In this document: positions 1-5,054 of the stretch, one piece after another
Layout: the number at the start of each line of letters is the position of its first letter
How positions within the stretch are numbered: position 1 is the first letter of the stretch
Origin: Lentzea sp.
GTDB taxonomy: Bacteria > Actinomycetota > Actinomycetes > Mycobacteriales > Pseudonocardiaceae
Assembly: GCA_030146905.1 (NCBI GenBank)
Contig: JASLAV010001165.1
Span: forward strand, 1-5,476
Length of the DNA: 5,476 nt
Direction of reading: 5' to 3'
Notes under the pieces: generated by a model
Seen by the model: the letters and a program-made list of their open reading frames with translations, nothing else
The model's database searches: none
Told to the model about the DNA's origin: nothing
Program-made: the position numbers and the translations under genes

Positions 1-230
1 GCCTGCCGCAACAGCTTGAGGTGGTGCGAGATGGTCGGCTGGGACAGGTCGAACGCGGGCGTCAGCTCGCAGACGCAGACCTCACCGCCGGGCCGCGAGG
101 CGATCATCGACAGCAGCCGCAGGCGCACCGGGTCGCCGAGCGCCTTGAACGTCGCCGACAGCTCAGCCACCTCGTCCGCGGCGAGCGGTTCGTCCGGCAG
201 CGGCCCGCAGCCCGCCTCGTGCTTCGACAT
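1..230 (-). CDS. ArsR/SmtB-family metalloregulator, partial (C-terminus beyond left edge)
   Basis: Helix-turn-helix repressor of the ArsR family, which usually leaves its operator on binding arsenite, antimonite or another thiophilic metal. The frame opens with ATG at 230 and runs off the left edge, so only 76 residues are seen. F28-KALGDPVRLRLL is the conserved N-terminal helix of the family. Residues 50-56 read EVCVCEL, the ELCVCDL-type metal box with C52 and C54. The recognition helix follows at about 62-74 (LSQPTISHHLKLL). A further cysteine sits at C8; actinobacterial relatives often carry a Cys-Cys pair near here, and this protein has Gly7-Cys8. There is no Shine-Dalgarno sequence before the ATG, and a short palindrome overlaps it. 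The gene lies 72 nt downstream of the tautomerase gene on the same strand. The family is certain; arsenic as the ligand is inference from the cysteines. Arsenic resistance genes, if any, would lie outside the window. Confidence 0.93.
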   Translation of the reverse strand, partial: MSKHEAGCGPLPDEPLAADEVAELSATFKALGDPVRLRLLSMIASRPGGEVCVCELTPAFDLSQPTISHHLKLLRQ

Positions 231-240
231 GTTTCAACAT
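229..240. promoter_or_regulatory. Short palindrome overlapping the arsR start, possible operator
   Basis: The sequence ATGTTTCAACAT has 5-bp arms (ATGTT and AACAT) around a 2-bp centre and covers the first two bases of the arsR start codon. ArsR proteins bind AT-rich imperfect dyads near their own start, and this is the most AT-rich spot in its surroundings. Autoregulation through it is inference. Arms this short could arise by chance. Confidence 0.3.
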
Positions 241-302
241 TGGCTGCTGTTCCCGCCCGGCGCAACAGTGCGGCAGCAGTCCCGGCCCGCTCGCGGTGAG
301 TC

Positions 303-659
303 CTAGAACACCAGCTTCTGGTACGGCTCGCGGTCCAGGTCGTAGACCTCCAGCGTCAGCTGGGTCGCGAGCCCCTCGGTCGGCTTCAGGTGGTCGCGCG
401 TGAGCTCGATGCCCACCCGTCCCACCTCCTGCTTCAACTCGACCGGCCGCCCGGACAGCAGCCCGATCCGCACGTGGACCATCGCGGCGGGCGAGCCGTC
501 GCCGATCACGCACTCCTCGATCTGCCGGAACCGCGGCTTGAACGCGGCCACGTCGGAGCTGACCAGCGGGGAGAGGGTCCGGTGCAGCGCGAGGGCGAGT
601 GCACGGCGGTCGAACGCCCCGGCGACCTCTGCGGAGTACTCGACGGTGATCTGCGGCAT
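303..659 (-). CDS. 5-carboxymethyl-2-hydroxymuconate isomerase family protein (Pro-1 tautomerase)
   Basis: Small tautomerase-superfamily enzyme of 118 residues, close to the usual CHMI length of about 125. The family enzyme HpaF converts 5-carboxymethyl-2-hydroxymuconate to its oxo isomer in homoprotocatechuate breakdown. The protein starts MPQITVEYS, so removing Met exposes the catalytic N-terminal proline (Pro2 here). K41-P-R-F-R45 aligns with the Ile-Arg-Ser-Arg stretch of the E. coli enzyme that contains Arg40. G70-R71-P-V-E-L-K aligns with its Gly-Arg-Ser segment carrying the other active-site arginine. The start at 659 is fixed by the need for proline in second position. No other homoprotocatechuate gene is in the window, and neighbours on both sides are regulators, so the true substrate is open. 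The gene follows hxlR by 41 nt on the same strand and may be co-transcribed or have its own leaderless promoter. Fold and family are confident; pathway is not. Confidence 0.88.
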   Translation of the reverse strand: MPQITVEYSAEVAGAFDRRALALALHRTLSPLVSSDVAAFKPRFRQIEECVIGDGSPAAMVHVRIGLLSGRPVELKQEVGRVGIELTRDHLKPTEGLATQLTLEVYDLDREPYQKLVF

Positions 660-663
660 GGCC

Positions 664-680
664 TCACGCTACCGGCGTGA
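664..680. promoter_or_regulatory. Dyad and -10-like element just upstream of the tautomerase start
   Basis: TCACGC (664-669) and GCGTGA (675-680) form a perfect 6-bp inverted repeat around TACCG. Read on the minus strand, TAGCGT (671 to 666) fits the TANNNT pattern of actinobacterial -10 elements and lies 6 nt before the ATG at 659. This is the spacing seen in leaderless transcripts. No convincing -35 hexamer is visible. The dyad could let a regulator cover the -10 region. Both roles are inferred from pattern and position only. Confidence 0.35.
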
Positions 681-682
681 CG

Positions 683-696
683 GTCGGGAGCCCGAC
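683..696 (-). terminator. Short GC hairpin downstream of hxlR, weak terminator candidate
   Basis: GTCGGG (683-688) and CCCGAC (691-696) are perfect 6-bp arms only 2 nt apart, so the RNA would probably close 5 pairs around a 4-nt loop. The element begins 4 nt past the hxlR stop codon. There is no T-run on the minus strand. Actinobacterial terminators often lack one, but the stem is short. It may do nothing. Confidence 0.22.
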
Positions 697-700
697 GCGG

Positions 701-1204
701 TCAGGCCAGCGGCTCCAGCAGCCGGCGCGGCGTGGTGAGCAGCGCCGAGACGGGATCGGGGTTGGCGTTGCCGCTGTCGAAACCGGGACCGGGCTCGACC
801 CGGATGTCCGGCGCCGCGACGGTCTCCCCGCACCTCCGGCAACGGCCCTCGCGGTTGAGCAGGCCACCGTCCGCGTCGTGCCGGAACGTGCGTTTCGGCC
901 CGTCGGGGGAGTAGTGGGTGTCACCCCAGATCATCATCGCCCGCAGGACGGGCAGGAGCTCGAGGCCCTTCTCGGTCAGCTCGTACTCGCCGTCGCGGCG
1001 CTCCAGCACACCTTCGCGCACGAGGAACTTCAGCCGGTTGGCCAGGACGGCGCGCGGGATGCCGAGCTGGGTGGCGAAGTCGCCGAACCGGCGGACCCCG
1101 AAGAAGGCGTCGCGCACGATCAGCAACGTCCACCGCTCACCGACGATCTCGAGCGCGCGTGCCAGTGAGCAGTTGCGGTCGGCGTAGGTGCTGGGCAGTG
1201 CCAT
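701..1204 (-). CDS. HxlR-family winged-helix transcriptional regulator
   Basis: DNA-binding regulator of 167 residues. The HxlR domain covers about residues 8-100. It has the near-invariant N-terminal cysteine (C12 in DRNCSLARAL), then EIVGERWTLLIVRD (19-32), the R39-F-G-D-F motif, recognition region GIPRAVLANRLKFLVREGVL (48-67) and the wing ELTEKGLELLPVL. After it comes a C-terminal extension with C122-R-R-C125-G, half of a zinc-knuckle-like motif, and a Gly/Pro-rich tail. Several HxlR proteins sense electrophiles or redox state through the N-terminal cysteine (family knowledge: HypR, YodB). An in-frame TTG at 1213 would add three residues, but ATG at 1204 is preferred because MALPSTYADRNCSL is the usual family opening and a -10-like TACATT lies 7 nt before it. 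The gene diverges from the thioesterase at 1306, which is probably its main target. Confidence 0.94.
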   Translation of the reverse strand: MALPSTYADRNCSLARALEIVGERWTLLIVRDAFFGVRRFGDFATQLGIPRAVLANRLKFLVREGVLERRDGEYELTEKGLELLPVLRAMMIWGDTHYSPDGPKRTFRHDADGGLLNREGRCRRCGETVAAPDIRVEPGPGFDSGNANPDPVSALLTTPRRLLEPLA

Positions 1205-1211
1205 GCGACCC

Positions 1212-1217
1212 AATGTA
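1212..1217 (-). promoter_or_regulatory. -10-like hexamer for a probable leaderless hxlR transcript
   Basis: On the minus strand the hexamer reads TACATT. It matches TANNNT and ends 7 nt before the ATG at 1204, so transcription would start at or next to the A of the start codon. This agrees with the lack of any Shine-Dalgarno sequence upstream of hxlR. No good -35 is visible. The first palindrome (1218-1232) abuts the hexamer and fills its spacer. Confidence 0.45.
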
Positions 1218-1268
1218 GTTCACTCACCGAACCGGCGTGCTACGGTCCGTCCGGTTCGGTGACCGAAC
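1218..1268. promoter_or_regulatory. Paired palindromic operator candidate between hxlR and the thioesterase gene
   Basis: Positions 1254-1268 read GTTCGGTGACCGAAC, a perfect palindrome with 7-bp arms around one base. Positions 1218-1232, read on the minus strand, give GTTCGGTGAGTGAAC, which matches it at 13 of 15 bases. The centres (1225 and 1261) are 36 bp apart. The facing halves also make a perfect 12-bp inverted repeat: TCACCGAACCGG at 1224-1235 and CCGGTTCGGTGA at 1251-1262. Two similar sites in a divergent promoter region are what an autoregulating HxlR dimer would need. The left site sits against the hxlR -10; the right one is upstream of the thioesterase ribosome binding site. The structure is seen directly; binding by HxlR is inferred. 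Confidence 0.6.
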
Positions 1269-1305
1269 TCCCGCCTACAAGCCCCTGCGATGCAGAAGGA
1301 CGGCC

Positions 1306-1806
1306 ATGACGGAACCGCGCACGCGCACCGTGACCTGGAGCGACCCGAAGGCGACCGCCGCCGTGGCGCGAGAACGCGACGGCCTGGGCTTCCTCCGCGC
1401 CGTCGCCGCGGGAGAGGTGCCGCCGCCACCCGTCGCCGAACTGCTCGGCGCACGGCTGGTGTCGGTGGAGAAGGGCGAGGTCGTCTTCGAGATGGACCCT
1501 GCGGAGTTCCACTACAACCCGATCGGCTCCGTGCACGGCGGCGTCTACGCGACCCTGCTGGACTCGGCCGCGGGCTGCGCGGTCCACTCGCTGCTGCCGG
1601 CGGGCACCGGCTACGTGAGCCTCGACCTGGCCGTGCGCTTCCTCCGTCCGATCAGGACGGAGACCGGCACGGTCACCTGCACGGGAACCGTTGCCCACCA
1701 CGGTCGTCAGACCGCGCTCGCCGAGGCCAGGCTGACCGACGCCGACGGCCGCCTGCTGGCCACCGCGTCGAGCACCTGCCTGATCCAGTCGAAGGCCAGG
1801 AGCTGA
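1306..1806 (+). CDS. PaaI-family hotdog-fold thioesterase
   Basis: Acyl-CoA thioesterase-like hotdog protein of 166 residues, likely cytoplasmic, hydrolysing an aromatic or medium-chain acyl-CoA. The substrate cannot be told from sequence. The hotdog core runs from about residue 45 to 160. It shows the PaaI signature N71-P-I-G-S-V-H77-G-G79, then Y81-ATLLD86-SAAGCAV, where D86 is the likely catalytic acid. YVSLDLAVRFLRPI (103-116) is the following strand, and TASSTCLI is the typical last strand. The first 40 or so residues are a family-variable extension. ATG at 1306 is chosen because GAAGGA (1295-1300) lies 5 nt upstream as a good ribosome binding site. A longer in-frame start at 1237 would run through the palindromes and lacks such a site. 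It diverges from hxlR and ends before a strong hairpin shared with the convergent dehydrogenase. Confidence 0.93.
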   Translation: MTEPRTRTVTWSDPKATAAVARERDGLGFLRAVAAGEVPPPPVAELLGARLVSVEKGEVVFEMDPAEFHYNPIGSVHGGVYATLLDSAAGCAVHSLLPAGTGYVSLDLAVRFLRPIRTETGTVTCTGTVAHHGRQTALAEARLTDADGRLLATASSTCLIQSKARS

Positions 1807-1830
1807 CCGGCGTCCTCGCCGACGGGGAGC

Positions 1831-1857
1831 GGCCGGGCCCCTCCGCGGGGCTCGGCC
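1831..1857. terminator. Strong GC hairpin between convergent genes, likely bidirectional terminator
   Basis: GGCCGGGCCCC (1831-1841) pairs with GGGGCTCGGCC (1847-1857) around the loop TCCGC. On the plus-strand RNA this is an 11-bp stem with one G-U pair; on the minus strand that pair becomes an A-C mismatch. It lies 24 nt after the thioesterase stop and 8 nt past the dehydrogenase stop. No T-run follows, which is common for actinobacterial terminators. Confidence 0.65.
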
Positions 1858-1865
1858 ACTGAGCG

Positions 1866-2630
1866 TCACCTGCCGTGCGGGTCGGTGTTGTTGAGCGCCG
1901 CCACCACCTGGTCGTAGTCGCCGCGCGCCTCGGCGTAGCGCAGGAACTTCACGCGCTCGACCTGGATCTCGCGCGCGTCGGGCTGCGTCTCGATGATGCT
2001 CAGCACCTCGGCGATGTACTCGTCGAGCGGCATGGCGTGGTCGTTGTCGGCCTGGCCCGGCATCAGGTCCGTCTGCACCGATGGCGGCTCCAGCTCGACG
2101 ACCTGCACCGAGGTGTCCGCGAGCTGCAGGCGCAGCGACTCGCTGAGCATGTGGATCGCCGCCTTGGAGGCGTTGTAGCTGGGTGTGACCTTCAACGGCG
2201 CGAAGGCCAGGCCGGACGAGACGGTCATGATGGTGGCGCCGGGCTTGGTCTGGAGGTGCTCGACGAACGCGGCGATCAGGCGGATCGGGCCGAGCACGTT
2301 GGTCGTGACGACGCTCTCCGCGGACTCGAGGAACGACTCGGGCCGGTGCCAGTCCTCCGCCCGCATGACGCCCGCCATGGTGATCAGCACGTTCAGCGAC
2401 GGGAAGCGGGCGATGACGTCCTTCGCCGCGTCCTGGACGGAGGCCGGGTCGGCGGTGTCGACGCGGACGGTCTCGATGCCGGGGTTCTCCGCGGCGATCT
2501 TCTCGAGCAGTTCGGTGCGCCGGCCGCCGACGACCACGGTGTTGCCGCGCTCGCGCAGGGCGAGGGCGAGCGCCAGGCCGATGCCGCTGGTGGCGCCGGG
2601 GATGAAGACGGTGTTTCCGGTGATGTGCAT
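1866..2630 (-). CDS. Short-chain dehydrogenase/reductase, DltE-like
   Basis: Classical SDR oxidoreductase of 254 residues, the usual length for single-domain members. It has a Rossmann glycine motif G12-A-T-S-G16-I-G18 preceded by Ile-Pro rather than the common Thr. R37-R38 follow strand 2 and favour NADP(H). D58 is at the adenine-binding position. T84-M-A-G87 replaces the usual Asn-Asn-Ala-Gly, and N111 is the structural catalytic Asn. The catalytic set is S139, Y152 and K156 (Y-N-A-S-K). The C-terminal part (EPPSVQTDLMPGQ) resembles DltE/YciK-like SDRs, which are often annotated DltE although they need not act on teichoic acid. The physiological substrate is unknown. ATG at 2630 is chosen because it starts directly before the first strand (MHITGNTVFIPG); the frame stays open further upstream but only through the divergent promoter region and antisense of the regulator. 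It diverges from the XRE regulator at 2730 and is probably under its control. Confidence 0.94.
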   Translation of the reverse strand: MHITGNTVFIPGATSGIGLALALALRERGNTVVVGGRRTELLEKIAAENPGIETVRVDTADPASVQDAAKDVIARFPSLNVLITMAGVMRAEDWHRPESFLESAESVVTTNVLGPIRLIAAFVEHLQTKPGATIMTVSSGLAFAPLKVTPSYNASKAAIHMLSESLRLQLADTSVQVVELEPPSVQTDLMPGQADNDHAMPLDEYIAEVLSIIETQPDAREIQVERVKFLRYAEARGDYDQVVAALNNTDPHGR

Positions 2631-2632
2631 GC

Positions 2633-2645
2633 ACCGAGTCTCGGT
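2633..2645. promoter_or_regulatory. 13-bp palindrome directly upstream of the SDR start
   Basis: ACCGAG-T-CTCGGT is a perfect palindrome with 6-bp arms and one central base, beginning 2 bp upstream of the SDR start codon at 2630. In the SDR transcript it would form a very tight hairpin or serve as an operator next to the start. No Shine-Dalgarno sequence is seen between it and the ATG. Its function is not known. Confidence 0.35.
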
Positions 2646-2671
2646 CTTCGTCCGCGACCGCGGCAGAGAGC

Positions 2672-2704
2672 GCTCATCGGGGGATCGGCGATCCCTGGTT
2701 GAGC
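2672..2704. promoter_or_regulatory. Nested dyad in the SDR/XRE divergent promoter, probable operator
   Basis: GGGATC (2681-2686) and GATCCC (2690-2695) are perfect arms around GGC. GCTCA (2672-2676) and TGAGC (2700-2704) form an outer pair. Both dyads centre on 2688, and one more pair matches between them (2678 with 2698), giving 12 matches in 15 arm positions. The centre is only 8 bp from the midpoint of the two start codons (2630 and 2730). The symmetry suits the dimer of an XRE-family regulator controlling itself and the SDR. The structure is direct observation; the ligand protein is inferred. Confidence 0.55.
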
Positions 2705-2717
2705 ACGCGGTGGTGCC

Positions 2718-2723
2718 CATACT
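2718..2723 (+). promoter_or_regulatory. -10-like hexamer for the XRE regulator, possible leaderless start
   Basis: CATACT matches four of six TATAAT positions, including A2 and T6, and ends 6 nt before the ATG at 2730. No purine-rich ribosome binding site precedes that ATG, so a leaderless transcript is plausible. The outer dyad arm ends 13 bp upstream, where a -35 would be partly covered. No strong -35 is visible. Confidence 0.33.
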
Positions 2724-2729
2724 GGACAC

Positions 2730-3572
2730 ATGGACCGTGTCGAGCTCGCCGCCTTCCTGCGCCGCCGCCGTGAGGAACTGCGGCCTGAGGACGTCGGCCT
2801 GCCGGTGGGCGCGCGCAGGCGTGCACCGGGACTGCGGCGCGAGGAGGTCGCGTCGCTCGCCGCGATGTCCACCGACTACTACACGCGGCTGGAGCAGCAA
2901 CGCGGCCCGCAGCCGAGCGAGCAGATGCTGGCCTCGCTGGCGAGGGCCCTGAGGCTCAGCGACGGCGAGCGCGACTACCTGTTCCACGTCGCGGGCCGCA
3001 ACGCCCCGTCGCCCCGGTCGACCAGCACGCACGTGGCGCCCGCGCTGCAACGGGTGCTCGACAGGCTCGACGACACGCCCGCGCTGGTCCTGTCCAACCT
3101 CGGCGAGATCCTCGTGCAGAACCGGTTCGCCGAGGCCCTCTACGGCGACTCGTCGCACTTCACGGGTCTCGCCCGCAGCGGCATCTACCGCTGGTTCACC
3201 GACCCCCGCGAACGCCTGGTCTACCGCGAGCAGGACCGCGACCACCAGTCCCGCGCGCAGGTGGCGAACCTGCGTGCCGCCTACGCGACCATGGGCCCGC
3301 GCTCGCAAGCGGGCGAGCTGGTGCGGGCGTTGAAGAAGGGGAGCGCCGAGTTCGCCGAGCTGTGGGAACGGCACGAGGTCGGCAAGCGGTTCGAGGACCA
3401 CAAGGTGCTCGTGCACCCGCAGCTCGGCGAGATCGAGGTCGACTGCCAGGCACTGTTCACGGAGGACCAGTCGCAAGCGCTGCTCGTGCTCACCGCACCG
3501 CCGCGCACCGAGGCGTTCGAGAAGCTCCAACTGCTCGGCGTGCTCGGCACGGAGAAGTTCATCGGAGCATGA
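2730..3572 (+). CDS. XRE-family regulator with MmyB-like ligand-binding domain
   Basis: Transcription factor of 280 residues, the normal length for this actinomycete-rich family. The N-terminal helix-turn-helix covers about residues 1-88, with the family hallmark R31-A-P-G-L-R-R-E-E-V40, then STDYYTRLEQQRG (47-59) as recognition helix, and LASLARALRLSDGERDYLFHVAG (67-89). Residues about 105-275 are the MmyB-like domain, with PALVLSNLGEILVQN, WFTDPRERLVY, the FAELWERHEV helix, the K-V-L-V-H-P-LGE strand and LLVLTAPP. One structure of such a domain has been described as PAS-like with a bound lipid; no ligand is known here. ATG at 2730 gives the standard MDRVELAAFLRRRREEL opening. It is divergent from the SDR, the usual arrangement for these regulators, and most likely controls it and itself through the dyad at 2672-2704. 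Its last 14 bp overlap the end of the convergent acetyltransferase gene. Confidence 0.95.
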   Translation: MDRVELAAFLRRRREELRPEDVGLPVGARRRAPGLRREEVASLAAMSTDYYTRLEQQRGPQPSEQMLASLARALRLSDGERDYLFHVAGRNAPSPRSTSTHVAPALQRVLDRLDDTPALVLSNLGEILVQNRFAEALYGDSSHFTGLARSGIYRWFTDPRERLVYREQDRDHQSRAQVANLRAAYATMGPRSQAGELVRALKKGSAEFAELWERHEVGKRFEDHKVLVHPQLGEIEVDCQALFTEDQSQALLVLTAPPRTEAFEKLQLLGVLGTEKFIGA

Positions 3573-4035
3573 GGATCGTCTCCTCGATCTCCTCTTTCCG
3601 CGCCGGCGCATAGCCGACGTCGGTACCGACGACCTCGAAGCCCGCCCTCGTGAGCACCTTCACCGAGCCCGCGTTGTCGCTGGCGGCACGAGCGTGCAAC
3701 GGCCTGACCGCGACCTCGTCGAGCAGCAACGCGACCGCCCGCCCGGCCACGCCCTGTCCCCAGGCGGCGCGGTCGACCCAGTAGGTGATCTCGGTGTCGC
3801 CCTCCACGACGAACGCGGCGATGCTGCCCACGACGCGGCCGTCCCCGACGATCACCCGGTTCGTGACGCCGTCACGTGCCAGCACATTGCGCCAGTGGGC
3901 GTCGAACGCCGCCCGGTCGTCGGGGTCCTCCGCGGTGAACGCGGCCATCCGCACCGACTCCGGGTCGCGCATGAACTCGAACAACACGTCCAGGTCGGTG
4001 TCCTGCACCGGCCGCAACGTCACGTCCTGGATCAC
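3559..4035 (-). CDS. GNAT-family N-acetyltransferase
   Basis: Acetyl-CoA-dependent acetyltransferase of 158 residues, similar to the RimJ/RimL-like branch. It opens with the typical VTLRPVQDTDLDVLFEFMRDPE. The core strands are V61-I-V-G-D-G-R-V-V-G-S-I and E82-I-T-Y-W-V. The pyrophosphate-binding loop is W92-G-Q-G-V-A-G98 before helix RAVALLLDEV. The C-terminal N121-A-G-S-V-K-V-L-T-R-A-G-F133 motif is standard. Substrate is unknown. The start is GTG at 4035: GGAGAGG (4050 to 4044 on the minus strand) lies 8 nt upstream, and the GTG overlaps the TGA stop of the esterase in the sequence GTGA, a sign of translational coupling. The frame is open far upstream, but that is the wrong frame of the esterase. 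The 3' end overlaps the convergent XRE gene by 14 bp. Confidence 0.92.
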   Translation of the reverse strand: MIQDVTLRPVQDTDLDVLFEFMRDPESVRMAAFTAEDPDDRAAFDAHWRNVLARDGVTNRVIVGDGRVVGSIAAFVVEGDTEITYWVDRAAWGQGVAGRAVALLLDEVAVRPLHARAASDNAGSVKVLTRAGFEVVGTDVGYAPARKEEIEETILMLR

Positions 4036-5054
4036 CGTGCCAGCCTCTCCGCGAGCCACGCCAACGAGAGCGGGTAGCGGTAGTCGATCCCCGCGTGGCC
4101 CGCGTCGAAAAGCTCGAAACGCACGCGCTCGTCGGGGATCCCCGCCTCCGCGATCTTCGCCCGGAACGCCTCCGCCCCCAGGTCGAGGTAGTACTCGTCG
4201 CTGCGGCCCGCGTCGATCCACACGGCCCGCAACGACCGCACGGCCTCGGCGTGGGTCGGCACCATCCGCACCGGGTCCCAGTCGAGCCAGCGCTGCCACA
4301 CCTCCGGCAGCGGCGCGCCCGTCACCGAGTCGAACGGCAGCCGCGGCGTGCCGTCGTCGTCGGCGGAGAAGCACGCGGCCACACCGAGAACGCCGATCAG
4401 CGTCGAGTCCTCCTGCTTGGTGAACGCCGTCCGGCCGCGGAAGTCCGCCCACCACCGCTGGATGTCGTGGTCGTACCCGCGCAACGCCCGTGCGGCAGCA
4501 CCGAAGTCCGCGAGGTAGCAGAGCTCGTAGAGCGAGTCGCCCGCGTGCGTGGCCAGCGCGCCGAACAGGTCCGGCCGCAGCATCGGCGTGATCATCGCGC
4601 CGAACCCGCCCGACGACTTGCCCGAGATCGCCCTGGACTCGCGGTCCGGGATCGTGCGGTAGTGCTCGTCCACCCACGGCACGATCTCGTCGCACAGGTA
4701 GGAGTGGTAGCGGCCGGTTCCGGGGGAGTCGACGAACTGCGAGCCGCCGTAGGACGTCCACGCGTCGACGAACACCACGACGCACCCCGGCACACCCCCG
4801 GCGAACACCGCGTCGGCCGTCTCCACGAACGGCTGGCGGAACGGCATCCGGTTCGCCCACATGCCCACGTGCCCCGTGTAGCCCTGGATGACGTACACGG
4901 TGGGGTAGCGCTCGTCGCCGCCGTCGTAGCCGGGCGGGACGTACACCCACAGCGGCCGCTCGTGCGGATCGCCGAGCGGGTTGCCGCGCAGCAGGTCGGA
5001 GACGACGGTGCGCCGATCGAGCCGACCGGCGAGCGGGCTCTCCCAGGGAAGCAT
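4032..5054 (-). CDS. Esterase-D/Fes-like alpha/beta hydrolase
   Basis: Cytoplasmic serine hydrolase of 340 residues in the putative-esterase family (Pfam PF00756), which includes esterase D, enterochelin esterases and mycolyltransferases. No signal peptide is seen. After a short N-terminal part, R33-P-L-W-V-Y-V-P-P-G-Y43 is the family strand and V55-I-Q-G-Y-T-G61 the oxyanion-hole region. The nucleophile elbow is G145-K-S147-S-G-G150, with S147 as nucleophile. An Asp in AVWIDAGRSDEYY is the likely acid, and H320 in FDAGHAGIDYRYP the base. ATG at 5054 is preferred over an in-frame TTG at 5066, although neither has a clear Shine-Dalgarno sequence; a TGA at 5081-5079 blocks any longer start. It lies 164 nt downstream of an NRPS end and is coupled to the acetyltransferase, so a role in processing, release or removal of a peptide product is possible but unproved. 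Substrate unknown. Confidence 0.92.
   Translation of the reverse strand: MLPWESPLAGRLDRRTVVSDLLRGNPLGDPHERPLWVYVPPGYDGGDERYPTVYVIQGYTGHVGMWANRMPFRQPFVETADAVFAGGVPGCVVVFVDAWTSYGGSQFVDSPGTGRYHSYLCDEIVPWVDEHYRTIPDRESRAISGKSSGGFGAMITPMLRPDLFGALATHAGDSLYELCYLADFGAAARALRGYDHDIQRWWADFRGRTAFTKQEDSTLIGVLGVAACFSADDDGTPRLPFDSVTGAPLPEVWQRWLDWDPVRMVPTHAEAVRSLRAVWIDAGRSDEYYLDLGAEAFRAKIAEAGIPDERVRFELFDAGHAGIDYRYPLSLAWLAERLAR

Noticed and set aside
244..279. CTGCTG ... CAGCAG inverted repeat between the tautomerase and arsR as a terminator
   Set aside because: The arms are 6 bp with a 24-nt loop and no T-run. This is weak and likely to occur by chance in GC-rich DNA.
1237..1305. Extended thioesterase start 23 codons upstream
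   Set aside because: The extension would encode the palindromic operator region, has no ribosome binding site, and is not needed for the fold; ATG 1306 has GAAGGA at 5 nt.
1240..2634. 464-codon minus-strand open frame across the thioesterase and SDR
   Set aside because: It is the wrong frame of the SDR and antisense to the thioesterase. It crosses the terminator hairpin and is Arg-rich.
2631..3611. Long open minus-strand frame extending the SDR upstream through the regulator gene to 581 codons
   Set aside because: It is antisense to the well-supported XRE regulator and continues through the divergent promoter. The SDR fold starts at the ATG at 2630. Stop-free antisense frames are normal at this GC content.
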